Origin: Aquibacillus halophilus
Lineage (GTDB): Bacteria > Bacillota > Bacilli > Bacillales > Amphibacillaceae
Assembly (NCBI RefSeq): GCF_009649745.1
Contig: NZ_WJNG01000015.1
Location: 186,001-250,000 of the forward strand
Length of the DNA: 64,000 bases
Direction of reading: 5' to 3'
Below are positions 19,040 through 29,277 of the stretch, one piece after another. The notes under the pieces were generated by a model. It was given only the letters and a program-made list of their open reading frames with translations, had not been told where the DNA came from and did not search any database. Made by a program: the position numbers and the translations under genes. How positions within the stretch are numbered: the stretch's first letter is position 1; every line of letters starts with the position of its first letter.

Positions 19040-21007
19040 TTATTTACTCCCTTCAAAGTACTCGTCAATAATATCTTTTAATTGTGCATTAGCATCTTCA
19101 ATCGTTGCACCTTCTAATTGAGTTGCCGCATTAGTAAGATGCCCGCCACCATTCATCTTTTCCATAATAACCTGAACATTCACGCTACCTAAAGATCTAG
19201 CGCTAATGCCAATCCTACCATCTTTTCTTTCAGAAATAACAAAGGACGCAACAATTCCACTCATTGTAAGAAGTGTATCTGCAGCTTGAGCAATCACTAC
19301 AGGTCCAAACGTCTGACCAATTTGACCAGTGGCTATTGCAATTCCATCACGATATATCGTTGTGTTTTCAATTAAATGACTTCGTTTTACATAAATATCT
19401 AGATCTTCTTTCAAAAACTTTTGAACAAGAATTGTATCTGCACCCTTTGATCTTAAATAGGATGCTGCATCAAATGTTCGCGAACCAGTACGTAATGTAA
19501 AGCTTTTTGTGTCAACGATAATTCCTGCAAGTAATGCGGTCGATTCCAGCATATTGAGTTTTAGGTTCTTCGGTTGGTATTCTAGTAATTCAGTTACTAA
19601 TTCTGCAGTTGATGATGCATATGGCTCCATATAGACAAGAGTTGGCCTATCTATAAATTCCTCACCTCGTCTATGGTGATCAATTACAATTACGTGTTCT
19701 GTTTTACTTAATAGTTTCTCTTCTGCTACTAAAGAAGGCTTATGAGTATCTACAACTACTAACAATGTGTTTTTAGTAACTATATCCAAAGCTTGATCAG
19801 GTTCAATGAAGTGAGACCATAACTCCTCATTCTCCATTATTTCTTCGATTAGTCGCTGTACTCCAGTATCGATATCATCGGTATCTAATACAATTCGTCC
19901 TACAACTCCATTAGCCTGAGCAACTTTTAATATTCCAATTGCTGCTCCAACTGAATCCATATCTGGTGACTTATGTCCCATAATTAAGACTTGATCACTA
20001 TCTTGTACTAACTCCTTTAATGCATGGGAGATAACCCTAGCTCTTACTCTTGTTCGTTTCTCCATTGGGTTTGTTTTACCACCGTAGAAACGAACCTTCC
20101 CTGATTCCTCTTTAATAACTACTTGGTCTCCACCGCGACCTAGCGCAAGGTCTAAACTTGATTGTGCGAGCTCACCTAAAGCAGGAATAGAAACCCCACC
20201 AAGACCTACACCGATACTTAATGTTAATGGTACATTTTTATTTGAAATTAGTTCCCTAACTTCATCTAAAATCTCGAATTTTGATTTCTCTAATTGGTTC
20301 AATATCTGTTGGTTCATAACAGCAAGAAAACGCTCTTGTGAGATTCGTTTGAGATAAATACCATAATCAGTTGACCATTCATTTAGAATTGTAGTTACTT
20401 TTGAGTTCACATTACTTTTTGAAGTGTCATCCATTGCTTGACTTATTTCTTCGTAATTATCTAGAAAAATAATTCCTAATACGGTTTGTTCATTATGATA
20501 TAGGTTTTGTATTTCTGTTTGTTTAGTACGGTCAAAAAGATATAGTAAGCGCTCCTGCTTTTTTATCAAAGTTTGAAACTGATACCCATCTAAAGTTAAC
20601 CATGTTTCACTCTTGCCATCTTTTATCTTGGGAATAAAGTCCTCGGATAGTTCGTTTAGTGATTTACCAACAAGTGTATCTTCAACAGCAAATTGGTTCA
20701 TATAAGGATTAGTCCATTCAACCATAAAGTCTTCACTAAAAAGTACGATACCAATTGGCATTTCAAGTAATGCCTCTTCCCCCACTTTTTTCACACGATA
20801 AGAAAGGGTTGTAATGTATTCCTCTGTTTCACTAATTTGATTTTTTTCAGATTTAATACTGTTATATAATGACGCAACTAATAATAAAGACATAATCAAC
20901 CCAAACAACCATTGATAATACCAAAGAAACCCTAGTAGTACCAACGCTAAAGAGTATATTACCCATAAATGATTACTCATAACTGGCTTTTTAAAAAAAT
21001 CCGGCAT
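19040..21007 (-). CDS. gdpP: GdpP, membrane c-di-AMP phosphodiesterase
   Basis: A 655-residue enzyme that hydrolyses c-di-AMP to pApA and so controls turgor, potassium uptake and beta-lactam tolerance. Two transmembrane helices lie at about 12-50, a degenerate PAS domain at about 70-150 and a degenerate GGDEF domain at about 165-305. The DHH/DHHA1 phosphodiesterase has metal-binding motifs [22 protein letters not shown] and IDHHRRGEE, and GGGHLTNAA near the C-terminus. I chose ATG at 21007 (MPDFFKKP), 9 bases after GGAG. The upstream TTG at 21016 overlaps the ribosome site. It follows yybS directly. Confidence 0.95.
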   Translation of the reverse strand: MPDFFKKPVMSNHLWVIYSLALVLLGFLWYYQWLFGLIMSLLLVASLYNSIKSEKNQISETEEYITTLSYRVKKVGEEALLEMPIGIVLFSEDFMVEWTNPYMNQFAVEDTLVGKSLNELSEDFIPKIKDGKSETWLTLDGYQFQTLIKKQERLLYLFDRTKQTEIQNLYHNEQTVLGIIFLDNYEEISQAMDDTSKSNVNSKVTTILNEWSTDYGIYLKRISQERFLAVMNQQILNQLEKSKFEILDEVRELISNKNVPLTLSIGVGLGGVSIPALGELAQSSLDLALGRGGDQVVIKEESGKVRFYGGKTNPMEKRTRVRARVISHALKELVQDSDQVLIMGHKSPDMDSVGAAIGILKVAQANGVVGRIVLDTDDIDTGVQRLIEEIMENEELWSHFIEPDQALDIVTKNTLLVVVDTHKPSLVAEEKLLSKTEHVIVIDHHRRGEEFIDRPTLVYMEPYASSTAELVTELLEYQPKNLKLNMLESTALLAGIIVDTKSFTLRTGSRTFDAASYLRSKGADTILVQKFLKEDLDIYVKRSHLIENTTIYRDGIAIATGQIGQTFGPVVIAQAADTLLTMSGIVASFVISERKDGRIGISARSLGSVNVQVIMEKMNGGGHLTNAATQLEGATIEDANAQLKDIIDEYFEGSK

Positions 21008-21038
21008 GGAATTCAACTCCTACATTATTATCCGAAGA

Positions 21039-21980
21039 TTACTTACTATCGGATAATCGATCTCTTAAAGAGAATCCTAAATCAATTATACCTAAGATTC
21101 TAATCAAATAAAGTCCTATAAAAGGTAAAAAGACGGCAATTAAGATGGAAATGATAGGTATTGCCTTTGACAATTTCTTTTTATAGGTGTAATAAAAAAT
21201 AAACGAGAAACCTTGTAACGTAATGATTAAGCCAACTAAGCTGGTTACATTGATCACCACTTGATACATCATACTACCTGATTCAATGTTAAACCAACTG
21301 AATAGAATAGCAATAAAATAAATCCAAATAACAACTTTTGGCAACATAAAATTTCTAAATGGTGGAAAATACAGATCCATTTTATCTAATCGATTCAACA
21401 CTTTATATCCAATCCACTGTGTAATAAAACCTAAAATTGCTGAAATAATAACAAGCACAACAGGTGTTAAATTAATTAAGTGATTCATCTGTTCTGTTAT
21501 TAGAGCTAAATCTTCTGCTGATGGATCCAATCCGAATTGAGCCAGCATTTCTTTACTAGTTGCAACTGATTCGTCAACTGCCAATTGAAATTCATTTAAT
21601 AAATTAATATTAAACACTAATTGTAAAAAGAGAAAAATGAAAACAAATCCCAAAGCAAACCCTAACGTCCCTCTTGCCCATATTTCATATGGAGTTAGTT
21701 TTTGATGTATGGCACTTCCAATTAATATTCCGCCTAGGCCAGTTAACACTGTTAGTGGAATAGAAACCGCCATTGCAAGAATTGATGCGATTAATATAAT
21801 AATGAAAAATAGTATACTTGAAGGCTGCCATCCATATCGTGCAGAAAAAATAATAAACGGTATTGGCAATATAAATAAGGTGATGAATCCTACAAATGGA
21901 ACGAAAATTGATAGAAATAGTAGCACTAGAAAAATAGCGCCTAGCATAGTACCTTGTCTGATTAGATTCTTTTCAAGCAT
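21039..21980 (-). CDS. yybS: YybS, DUF2232 integral membrane protein
   Basis: A 313-residue polytopic membrane protein with about eight predicted helices. Polar breaks such as YKVLNRLDKMDLYFPPFRNF (about 190-210) and YYTYKKKLSKAIP mark the loops. The DUF2232 family resembles S-component-like membrane proteins, but its function is unknown. It is the first gene of a conserved operon with gdpP, rplI and dnaC. AGAGGTG precedes the ATG. Confidence 0.88.
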   Translation of the reverse strand: MLEKNLIRQGTMLGAIFLVLLFLSIFVPFVGFITLFILPIPFIIFSARYGWQPSSILFFIIILIASILAMAVSIPLTVLTGLGGILIGSAIHQKLTPYEIWARGTLGFALGFVFIFLFLQLVFNINLLNEFQLAVDESVATSKEMLAQFGLDPSAEDLALITEQMNHLINLTPVVLVIISAILGFITQWIGYKVLNRLDKMDLYFPPFRNFMLPKVVIWIYFIAILFSWFNIESGSMMYQVVINVTSLVGLIITLQGFSFIFYYTYKKKLSKAIPIISILIAVFLPFIGLYLIRILGIIDLGFSLRDRLSDSK

Positions 21981-22425
21981 TAAAGTGACACCTCTTCTTT
22001 ATTGTCCAATCTTAGATAAACTATTATTATTGTAGTGATGAGTCCCTTAAAATTATTGTTAGAAAAAGCACAGCTTTCGCGCTGTGCTTTTTAAATTAAA
22101 TAAACTGCTTATACATGATTTCTGTAGCATAACTCATTAATAGATTATAACCGATATATATCAGTTTTTACAAATCTTAATCTTTTCCATATTATGATAT
22201 CCCTTTACAATAACAATCCCCTATATCTGATTAATGCTTTTGACCTAGAACTAAAAAGGTGATTTAAAAATCTAATAAATGACCAATACAGTTTCTCAAA
22301 GTTTTATGAAAAAATTTAGAATATTTATATGATACTGACATGTTTGCTATTATAATAATTAATAGCTCGTTTGTCTTAATCAATAATTTATAGGGATTTA
22401 CTTACTACTATATGGAGGTATGCAA
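21981..22425. other. Divergent promoter spacer between yybS and the HAD gene
   Basis: No gene is seen. AT-rich sequence must contain two outward promoters. A strong hairpin terminator at 22063-22092 sits inside although no gene points at it from either side within the spacer. Confidence 0.55.
22063..22092. terminator. Orphan bidirectional hairpin terminator
   Basis: A perfect 12-bp stem, AAAAAGCACAGC with GCTGTGCTTTTT, and a 6-base loop give T runs in both directions. It lies between divergent genes, 83 bases upstream of yybS. Confidence 0.8.
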
Positions 22426-23217
22426 ATGATTAAAACCATTTTCTTTGATTTAGATGACACTCTTTTATGGGACAAGAAAAGTATAAAGCATGCTTTTATT
22501 TCAACATGTCAACTCGCACAAGAAAAATATGGTGTCGATCCAGGGCTTTTAGAGGATGCGGTGCGAAAAGAAGCTACAAAGCTCTATTCATCCTATGCCA
22601 CTTACCCATTTACAAAAATGATAGGAATAAACCCTTTCGAAGGCCTTTGGGGTAACTTCTTAGATGATAGTGATGACTTCAGGGCCTTAAAAAAAATAGC
22701 ACCGTCTTATCGAAAAAACGCTTGGATAAAAGGGTTATTAGCTATTGGCATTGATGATCCAGTATTTGGCGAAAAGTTAGCTGAGCAATTTCCAATTGAA
22801 CGACAACGACATCCTTTTGTTTATGAAGAAACTTTCAGCGTGTTAGAAAAGTTAAAGAGCGACTATGAATTATTATTGCTTACTAATGGTTCTCCTGATT
22901 TGCAATACACAAAGCTGAGAATCACTCCGGAAATAGCGCCATATTTTGACCATATTGTTATTTCTGGTGCATATGGGCGTGGCAAACCTGACCCTAATAT
23001 ATTTGAACATGCCCTTAAGCTAAATTCCAAATCTAAAGATGAGGTTATTATGGTTGGCGACAATTTAATGACCGACATTTTAGGGGCAAACCGGGCTGGA
23101 ATAAAAACAATATGGATTAATCGTGAGGACAAACAACTGGACACCGTAGTTCCTAATTATGAGATTAACAATCTAAATGACCTTTTTCCGATCTTATCTG
23201 AACTTAAAGAAGAGTAA
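22426..23217 (+). CDS. HAD-superfamily hydrolase, possible phosphoserine phosphatase
   Basis: A 263-residue cytoplasmic phosphatase. The four HAD motifs are present: [11 protein letters not shown] (nucleophile and acid/base Asp), [15 protein letters not shown] Lys in [10 protein letters not shown], and [16 protein letters not shown] helical cap of about 90 residues follows motif I. It resembles the YsaA group of Bacillus. The ATG at 22426 is chosen because GGAGGT ends directly against the ATG at 22420. It converges on serA, sharing a terminator, so dephosphorylation of phosphoserine is an attractive guess, but HAD substrates cannot be read from sequence. Confidence 0.85.
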   Translation: MIKTIFFDLDDTLLWDKKSIKHAFISTCQLAQEKYGVDPGLLEDAVRKEATKLYSSYATYPFTKMIGINPFEGLWGNFLDDSDDFRALKKIAPSYRKNAWIKGLLAIGIDDPVFGEKLAEQFPIERQRHPFVYEETFSVLEKLKSDYELLLLTNGSPDLQYTKLRITPEIAPYFDHIVISGAYGRGKPDPNIFEHALKLNSKSKDEVIMVGDNLMTDILGANRAGIKTIWINREDKQLDTVVPNYEINNLNDLFPILSELKEE

Positions 23218-23262
23218 AAAAAGCAGATCACTCATTATAAAAAATGAATGATCTGCTTTTTT
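23216..23262. terminator. Bidirectional terminator between the HAD gene and serA
   Basis: AAAAAAGCAGATCACTCATT pairs with AATGAATGATCTGCTTTTTT with one mismatch, giving T runs both ways between convergent genes. Confidence 0.88.
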
Positions 23263-23324
23263 CGATTATGGATACAGCATTTTAAAATAAGAATTATAAC
23301 AACTTAAAGATTCAATTAGATAGT

Positions 23325-24911
23325 TTATAAGTCAATAGCAACTACTCCATAAATATCAGCCAAATCATTTAGTTTTTCTAAGTCTAACTCTTCTAAATTT
23401 TTATCAATAGTTAACATCATAATTGCATCACCACCGACATCTGATCTACCCACCTGCATTGTCGCAATATTGATATTTTGTTCTGCTAATAAACTACCAA
23501 CTCGACCAATTGCCCCCGGTTGGTCCTTATGCCTAATGAATACAAGGTGGCCTTCAGGAACTACATCAACACTGTAGTTATCAACTTTCACTATTCTAGC
23601 ACCAAGTCCATTAAGTAATGTTCCTGAAACAAGTCTAGTTGCCTTTTTAGTTTTAACCTCTACTGTCAGTAAATTGGTAAACCCTTTTGTGGAGCTCGTT
23701 TTATGTTCATTAACTGTTATTCCTTTTTTATCTGCCAGGAATGATGCATTAACATCATTTACGTGTTCTCCTAAGTGTCGTTTAAGTAGTCCTTTTAAAG
23801 TATTTCTTGTCAACGGTGCTACCTCTACTTCTGCTAGTTCACCTGAATAGTAAATGTTTACCTCTTCTATAACATCGACTGTTAAACGCGTTAGGAAAGC
23901 TCCCAATTTCTCTGATAAAAGAAAATACGGCTCAATCTTATTCATTAACTCCTTTGGTACAGATGGAAGATTAACAGGGTTTCGGGCGAGTCCACCAGTT
24001 AGAAAATTGACAACATCATCACTAACATCAATTGCAACATTTTCTTGAGCCTCGATTGTACTAGCTCCTAAGTGTGGAGTAGCGATTACCTCCGGAAGCT
24101 CTAATAATTTATGGTTTACTGCTGGCTCCTCTTCAAACACATCAAGTGCTGCACCAGCTACCTTTTTATTTACAATTGCATCATATAATGCATCCTCATC
24201 AATAATTCCACCTCGTGCACAATTAATAATTTGTACACCATCTTTCATGATTTTGAACGCATCTGCATTGATTAAATGTTTCGTTTCCTTTAATAATGGT
24301 GTATGAACCGTAATAAAGTCCGCTTTACGAAGCACATCTTCCACGGTACCATAATCAATTCCCATCTTTTCTGCTTTCTCCTCAGTCAAAAAGGGATCAT
24401 ATGCGATGATCTTCATTCGTTGCCCTTTAGCACGAGCAGCAACTTCCGCGCCAATTCTTCCTAAACCTACAACACCTAATGTTTTATTCTTCAGCTCTAC
24501 ACCAACATGTGACTTACGGTCCCACTTCTGATGTTTTAACGCATAATAGGCTTGAGGTATTTTTCTTGCTAGTGACATTAACATCGCCATTGTATGTTCT
24601 GCAGCTGAGTTTGTATTTCCATCAGGTGCATTAACAACAATCACTCCATGCTCTGTTGCTGCATCTAAATCTATGTTATCTACACCTACCCCTGCTCGGC
24701 CAATAATTTTTAAATTGGTAGCACTACTAATGATTTCTCTGGTCACCTTAGTTTGACTTCTCACTAACAGTGCATCGAATTGTCCTATCTTTTCTTTTAA
24801 TTGCTCGGGGCTTAAGTTTGTTTCTACAGTAACTTCAATATTATCAGCCTCTCGTAAGGGCTGAATACCCTCTTCACTCAATGGATCGCTAATTAAAACT
24901 TTAAATATCAT
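23325..24911 (-). CDS. serA: D-3-phosphoglycerate dehydrogenase, long ACT form
   Basis: A 528-residue NAD enzyme for the first step of serine synthesis (3-phosphoglycerate to 3-phosphohydroxypyruvate). The substrate and NAD domains cover 1-315: [15 protein letters not shown], Rossmann [26 protein letters not shown] with catalytic Arg, and the His-containing [11 protein letters not shown]. An intervening ASB domain (about 320-450) is followed by a C-terminal ACT domain (about 455-528; [20 protein letters not shown]) that senses serine in long-form enzymes. Transcription is probably controlled by the serine T-box about 200 bases upstream. It interrupts the usual rpsR-yybS neighbourhood. Confidence 0.96.
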   Translation of the reverse strand: MIFKVLISDPLSEEGIQPLREADNIEVTVETNLSPEQLKEKIGQFDALLVRSQTKVTREIISSATNLKIIGRAGVGVDNIDLDAATEHGVIVVNAPDGNTNSAAEHTMAMLMSLARKIPQAYYALKHQKWDRKSHVGVELKNKTLGVVGLGRIGAEVAARAKGQRMKIIAYDPFLTEEKAEKMGIDYGTVEDVLRKADFITVHTPLLKETKHLINADAFKIMKDGVQIINCARGGIIDEDALYDAIVNKKVAGAALDVFEEEPAVNHKLLELPEVIATPHLGASTIEAQENVAIDVSDDVVNFLTGGLARNPVNLPSVPKELMNKIEPYFLLSEKLGAFLTRLTVDVIEEVNIYYSGELAEVEVAPLTRNTLKGLLKRHLGEHVNDVNASFLADKKGITVNEHKTSSTKGFTNLLTVEVKTKKATRLVSGTLLNGLGARIVKVDNYSVDVVPEGHLVFIRHKDQPGAIGRVGSLLAEQNINIATMQVGRSDVGGDAIMMLTIDKNLEELDLEKLNDLADIYGVVAIDL

Positions 24912-25105
24912 TATTAACCCTCCTGTATTATAACTATCCTAAAATATCTAGCTCACTATCCTTGTGAGGTTATTAGTATTTACTTATTTCTTACTTTTTT
25001 CCTGATTGAAGAATAACCTTTTCAAGAATATAAACGTTTGATAGAACTAAGTACACCACCATTTAGTATAGAGCCATATTCTATCATTAGATTTTATTGT
25101 AAAAC

Positions 25106-25345
25106 AAAAAAACTTCCCACCCCTTCCTTACTTGGTAAGGGGCGAAAAGTTTTACTCACGCGGTACCACCCTTTTTTCGCTATTCCAAAAGAACAGCCTT
25201 CATTGGTGCCATGTATAACGGACATGCTCCGAACAGACCTACTTCTATTTCAATCTGCCTATTCCAAAGTGCCATTCATTGGTAGAAACACTGGTTTGCA
25301 CCAACCACCAGTTCTCTTAAGCTTCTTAATTCAATGAATTTATCT
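25106..25345 (-). ncRNA. T-box riboswitch leader of serA, Ser (UCU) specifier
   Basis: On the minus strand the leader has an AAGAGA motif, the distal-loop GGTGCAAACC, and a basal helix ATTCATTG/CAATGAAT enclosing the specifier loop. The codon at 25286-25284 reads TCT (Ser) followed by A. The T-box core GGGTGGTACCGCG spans 25171-25159. A GC-rich terminator hairpin (CCCCTTACC...AAGGGG) ends in seven T near 25106. Uncharged tRNA-Ser should favour antitermination. The terminator lies about 195 bases before the serA start, a longer gap than usual. Confidence 0.93.
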
Positions 25346-25384
25346 TCTTCTATATAGTTATTAAATAATTTTGAATTTTCATTT

Positions 25385-25412
25385 ATAATAGCAGAATAAA
25401 AGCTATTGTCAA
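25385..25412 (-). promoter_or_regulatory. Sigma-A promoter of the serA T-box leader
   Basis: On the minus strand TTGACA (25412-25407), a 16-base spacer and TATTAT (25390-25385) lie just upstream of the first T-box helix. Confidence 0.78.
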
Positions 25413-25535
25413 CACATATTTCAAATAAACAGAATGTAACCGTTTACCTTATTGGCTTATTTAAATTGCTTTTATTACTTAGAAATTATACTTCATGTTT
25501 TTTTGTACGTACAGTGATACAAAGCAAAAAATTTA

Positions 25536-25580
25536 TCAAAAAAAGTCCATTCAGCATCAAAATGTGCTAAATGGACTTTA
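25536..25580 (-). terminator. Terminator of the rpsF-ssb-rpsR operon
   Basis: On the minus strand AAAGTCCATT and AATGGACTTT form the outer stem with inner TAGCA/TGCT pairs, followed by seven T. Confidence 0.87.
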
Positions 25581-25583
25581 GTT

Positions 25584-25829
<246 letters not shown>

Positions 25830-25834
25830 TTATT

Positions 25835-26317
25835 CTAAAATGGTAAATCATCATCCGATATATCAATAGGTTCTCCGTTATCTTTAAACGGATCCTGTTC
25901 GTTCTGATTAGCATAATCATTGTTGTTTGGTTTGTTTTGATTTTGGTTCTGGTTAGGTTGAGATCCAGTTGACCCTTGTCCTCCACCTTGAGAAGAACCT
26001 TTAGTTTCTAAGAATTGAACTGTATCTGCCACTACTTCAGTAACAAATACTCTTTTTCCATCCTGACCTTCAAAACTACGTGATTGCAGGCGTCCATCAA
26101 CTCCAACTAAGCTTCCTTTATTCATAAAGTTTGCTAAGTTTTCAGCTGCCCGTCTCCAAACCACACAGTTAATGAAATCAGCTTCTTTATCACCTTGCTG
26201 GTTAGAAAAAGGTCTATTTACAGCTAAGGTAAAGTTGGCGACTGCCACTCCATTTGGTGTATAGCGTAGGTCTGGATCCCTCGTTAACCTGCCGACGAGT
26301 ACGACACGATTCAACAT
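25835..26317 (-). CDS. ssb: Single-stranded DNA-binding protein
   Basis: A 160-residue protein coating single-stranded DNA during replication, repair and recombination. The OB fold covers 1-105 ([37 protein letters not shown]). A Gln/Asn/Gly-rich linker follows, and then the acidic C-terminal tip ISDDDLPF, which recruits partner proteins. The ATG at 26317 is preferred because AAGGAG lies 8 bases before it. A GTG at 26326 would add three residues and overlaps the ribosome site. Middle gene of rpsF-ssb-rpsR. Confidence 0.96.
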   Translation of the reverse strand: MLNRVVLVGRLTRDPDLRYTPNGVAVANFTLAVNRPFSNQQGDKEADFINCVVWRRAAENLANFMNKGSLVGVDGRLQSRSFEGQDGKRVFVTEVVADTVQFLETKGSSQGGGQGSTGSQPNQNQNQNKPNNNDYANQNEQDPFKDNGEPIDISDDDLPF

Positions 26318-26332
26318 CAGAACCACTCCTTA

Positions 26333-26623
26333 TTATTGTTCATCTTGGCGAATAGCCATGTGACGAATTATATCATCAGAGAATTTTGCTTGACGATCGA
26401 ATTCACTTATAGCTTTTTCTTCGCCTTTAAAGTTAATTAAAACATAGTATCCATCACGAAAATCGTTGATTTCATAAGCAAGACGCTTCTTGCCTTTTTC
26501 TTCAACTTTTTCGATCTCCGCACCATTTTCAGTAAGGATGTTGTTAAAACGCTCTACTAAAGCTGTTTGAGCTTCTTCCTCAATATCTGGGCGGACGATG
26601 TACATGATTTCATATTTTCTCAT
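26333..26623 (-). CDS. rpsF: Ribosomal protein bS6
   Basis: A 96-residue protein with the S6 fold: [20 protein letters not shown], then [20 protein letters not shown] and YYVLINFKG. It heterodimerises with S18 on 16S rRNA. AAGGAGGTG lies directly upstream. First gene of the operon, preceded by a hairpin that may be the S6:S18 autoregulatory site. Confidence 0.97.
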   Translation of the reverse strand: MRKYEIMYIVRPDIEEEAQTALVERFNNILTENGAEIEKVEEKGKKRLAYEINDFRDGYYVLINFKGEEKAISEFDRQAKFSDDIIRHMAIRQDEQ

Positions 26624-26639
26624 CCGTTTGCACCTCCTT

Positions 26640-26690
26640 TTGGTCTTAGCGGCCCCTTTCGGTAAAGGGGCAAGGAGTAATGTTAATTAC
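26640..26690 (-). promoter_or_regulatory. Putative S6:S18-binding leader of rpsF
   Basis: On the minus strand CCCCTTT-ACCG-AAAGGGG forms a stable hairpin containing CCG, followed by GCC and the rpsF ribosome site about 20 bases later. Known rpsF leaders carry a hairpin with an exposed CCG recognised by the S6:S18 dimer. The match is by eye only, and the T-run is absent, so it is not a terminator. Confidence 0.55.
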
Positions 26691-26810
26691 TCACAATGTA
26701 TAATTCTATCAAAGTAACTAGTAAAGTGCAAGTACCTTTCAAGATATACTGGGATTTAGCTAAAATTAAATTTCCCAAAACTAATTTTTTAAAAATAGAG
26801 TAATCTAGAC

Positions 26811-27911
26811 TTACACATTAAAACGGAAATGGATTACGTCGCCGTCTTTCACCAAATATTCTTTACCTTCTAGCCTAACTTTACCTTTTTCCTTTGCAGC
26901 TGACATAGAACCACCATCGACAAGATCATCGTATGATACTGTCTCTGCTCTAATAAAGCCTTTTTCAAAATCTGTATGGATAATGCCAGCAGCCTGTGGT
27001 GCTTTAATCCCTTTTTTGAAAGTCCACGCTCGAACCTCTTGCTCACCGGCTGTGAAATAAGTAGCCAACCCTAGTAGGTGATAAGTGGCCCTGATTAGCT
27101 GATCAAGCCCTGATTCTGCAATACCTAACTCATCCAAGAACATTGCTTTTTCTTCACCATCAAGCTCAGCTATTTCTGATTCTACTTTTGCGCTAATTAT
27201 GATGGCTTCAGCTTCCTCGTTAGCAGCAAATGCTTTCACCTTTTCTACAGCTGGGTTTTCATCCGCTTCTAACAATTCATCTTCTCCAACATTGGCAACG
27301 TAAAGCACTGGTTTGCTTGTTAGCAAATGTAGACCTTTTAAAATTTTTGTTTGATCGTCAGAGAAATCTACAGCACGCGCTGGCTTTTCCTCCTCAAATG
27401 CTTCCTGTAACTTCATAAGCACTTCATATTCTGCAACTGCTTCCTTATCTTTCTGTTTTGTTAACTTTTCAACACGTTGTGCTCTTTTGGTTACTGTTTC
27501 TAAATCTGCTAATATTAATTCTAAATTGATTGTTTCAATATCCGAGATAGGATCTACCTTACCAGATACGTGTGTGATATTGTCATCTTGGAAGCAGCGA
27601 ACCACATGACAAATTGCATCTACCTGTCTAATATGAGAGAGAAATTGATTTCCTAACCCTTCTCCCTTACTTGCGCCTTTTACTATTCCTGCAATATCAG
27701 TAAACTCAAATGCAGTTGATACAGTCTTCTTTGGTTTTACCAACTCTGTTAATTTTGCTAAACGATAATCCGGAACCTCAACAATCCCAACATTCGGGTC
27801 AATTGTACAGAAAGGGTAATTTGCCGATTCCGCCCCCGCTTGCGTTATTGCATTAAATAATGTAGATTTCCCTACATTAGGTAGTCCGACTATTCCTGCT
27901 GTTAATGCCAT
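26811..27911 (-). CDS. ychF: YchF/Obg-family translation-associated ATPase
   Basis: A 366-residue P-loop NTPase (B. subtilis YyaF/EngD). G1 is GLPNVGKSTLFNAIT at 9-23, G3 is FTDIAGIVKGASKGEGLG and the G4 area is LYVANVGEDEL, the altered NxxE form that makes YchF prefer ATP. A coiled-coil region at about 140-195 and a C-terminal TGS domain (VRAWTFKKGIKAPQAAG) follow. ATG at 27911 gives the usual MALTAGIVGLP start. A GTG at 27923 overlaps the ribosome site. YchF binds ribosomes and affects stress responses. Confidence 0.96.
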   Translation of the reverse strand: MALTAGIVGLPNVGKSTLFNAITQAGAESANYPFCTIDPNVGIVEVPDYRLAKLTELVKPKKTVSTAFEFTDIAGIVKGASKGEGLGNQFLSHIRQVDAICHVVRCFQDDNITHVSGKVDPISDIETINLELILADLETVTKRAQRVEKLTKQKDKEAVAEYEVLMKLQEAFEEEKPARAVDFSDDQTKILKGLHLLTSKPVLYVANVGEDELLEADENPAVEKVKAFAANEEAEAIIISAKVESEIAELDGEEKAMFLDELGIAESGLDQLIRATYHLLGLATYFTAGEQEVRAWTFKKGIKAPQAAGIIHTDFEKGFIRAETVSYDDLVDGGSMSAAKEKGKVRLEGKEYLVKDGDVIHFRFNV

Positions 27912-28003
27912 TAAAACTTCCACTCCTTAAGGGTACTGCTCATATGAACGTTTCAGTCATTTCCAATTATAGATATACTTTAATAAAATGACAAGCTATC
28001 TAA

Positions 28004-28046
28004 ATAAGAAAACACAAGGGAAAAAGACTTGTGTTTTCTTATTTTC
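28004..28046. terminator. Hairpin terminator downstream of the DUF951 gene
   Basis: AAATAAGAAAACACAAG and CTTGTGTTTTCTTATTT pair perfectly (17 bp), with T-rich sequence on either strand. It separates the DUF951 gene from ychF. Confidence 0.87.
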
Positions 28047-28121
28047 TAATTACCTTTTTCTATTAATTGGTTAATTTATGATCTTATAATTAACTTTTTC
28101 TATATATGAAAATGTTTTATT

Positions 28122-28137
28122 TGTTTCACGTGGAACA
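28122..28137. other. parS-like site, one mismatch
   Basis: TGTTTCACGTGGAACA differs from the canonical parS palindrome by one base (G for A at position 12). It lies next to the 3' end of the DUF951 gene, 14 kb from dnaA, among two perfect sites. Confidence 0.8.
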
Positions 28138-28141
28138 TTAT

Positions 28142-28339
28142 TTATTCTTCCACTCTTTCCAATACCTTTTTAAATTTACTTTCAAACTTTCTCCGAGGGA
28201 TTAACACACTATGTCCGCACCCTTCACACTTTATTCGCACATCCATCCCCATACGAATTATTTTCCAGCGATTCTCGCCACAAGGGTGCTGCTTTTTCAT
28301 TTGTACAATATCATTTATTTGATAATCCTTTTCAGGCAT
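28142..28339 (-). CDS. DUF951 small zinc-ribbon-like protein
   Basis: A 65-residue protein of the DUF951 family (the YyzM position in B. subtilis, from memory). It has one Cys near residue 20 (HPCGENRWKIIRMG) and a CxxC-like pair in KCEGCGHSVLIPRRKFE, suggesting metal binding. It is basic overall, which suggests nucleic-acid contact, but the function is unknown. It sits between mscS and ychF in the same direction, 18 bases after mscS. Confidence 0.88.
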   Translation of the reverse strand: MPEKDYQINDIVQMKKQHPCGENRWKIIRMGMDVRIKCEGCGHSVLIPRRKFESKFKKVLERVEE

Positions 28340-28357
28340 ACGTTACTCACCTCTATT

Positions 28358-29239
28358 TTATTGTTCATTAATCGGATCCATACTATCTCTAGAGTACATC
28401 ACAAGTCGTGGTAATGGAATATCGATACCGTTTTGATCAAATGCAGCTTTAACATCTTTTCTAATGATACGAGCCATTCCCCAATGTTCCATAGGATTAA
28501 CCTCTGCAATTATGCGAAGTACTACGTGTGACGTATCCAAAGTTTGAACTCCAAGGGATTCTGGTACATTTATTAACTGCGGATACTTTTCAGGCATTCC
28601 TATTAGTAAATCCTGAATAACACCTTCAGCCTTGGCGATATTTGTTTCATATGGAATGTTAACATCTACGACAGCAATACTATTATGAATGGAGTAGTTT
28701 GTAACCTGTGTTACGTTCCCATTAGGGATAATGTGTAGCTCCCCCGTCCAACTCATAATTTTTGTTGTTCTTAAACCAATTTCCTCAACTATTCCCTCTA
28801 CCCCTGATGTTAGCACATAATCGCCTACTGAAAATTGGTCTTCAAATATAATAAAAAATCCTGTAATAATATCTCGCACAAGGTTTTGTGTCCCAAAACC
28901 AATTGCTAGACCCGCAACACCTGCACCCGCTAACAGTGCACCAATTGGAATTGTCAACGTGTCTAGTACCATTAAAAATGCAGTAAAGTAGACGACATAA
29001 CTTAGTGCGTTTTGAACAAGTTTTTTTAAAGTATTTTCTCTTCTTTCTGTGATTCTAAATGGTCCATGGTCTCTTTTTCGAAATACTCTATTCAAAATTG
29101 AAGATCCTATCCGAACCACTAATCCAGCAAGAATAATTATTAGTAAAATTCTAAGTAAACCATTCCCCATTACCAACCATAAATCAGGACCAGAAATTCT
29201 TTCCCATATGTCAAACCATTGATTTTTTAAGAAATCCAC
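28358..29239 (-). CDS. Small-conductance mechanosensitive channel, MscS family
   Basis: A membrane channel of 293 residues that opens under hypo-osmotic tension. Three predicted helices lie in the first 130 residues. The third is the Gly/Ala-rich pore helix AGAGVAGLAIGFGTQNLV, followed by the beta domain entry FEDQFSVGDYVLT. The C-terminal mixed domain ends in PLPRLVMYSRD. GTG at 29239 has the best ribosome site (GGAGG, 7-base spacing). An ATG at 29281 overlaps the upstream stop as ATGA and would add 14 residues. It resembles YkuT of B. subtilis. Confidence 0.92.
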   Translation of the reverse strand: MDFLKNQWFDIWERISGPDLWLVMGNGLLRILLIIILAGLVVRIGSSILNRVFRKRDHGPFRITERRENTLKKLVQNALSYVVYFTAFLMVLDTLTIPIGALLAGAGVAGLAIGFGTQNLVRDIITGFFIIFEDQFSVGDYVLTSGVEGIVEEIGLRTTKIMSWTGELHIIPNGNVTQVTNYSIHNSIAVVDVNIPYETNIAKAEGVIQDLLIGMPEKYPQLINVPESLGVQTLDTSHVVLRIIAEVNPMEHWGMARIIRKDVKAAFDQNGIDIPLPRLVMYSRDSMDPINEQ

Positions 29240-29277
29240 TTCTCTTCCTCCAGCACTTAATCTATATACATATTCTA

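Noticed and set aside
25038-25337. 99-codon rightward open frame
   Set aside because: It is the reverse complement of the serA T-box leader.
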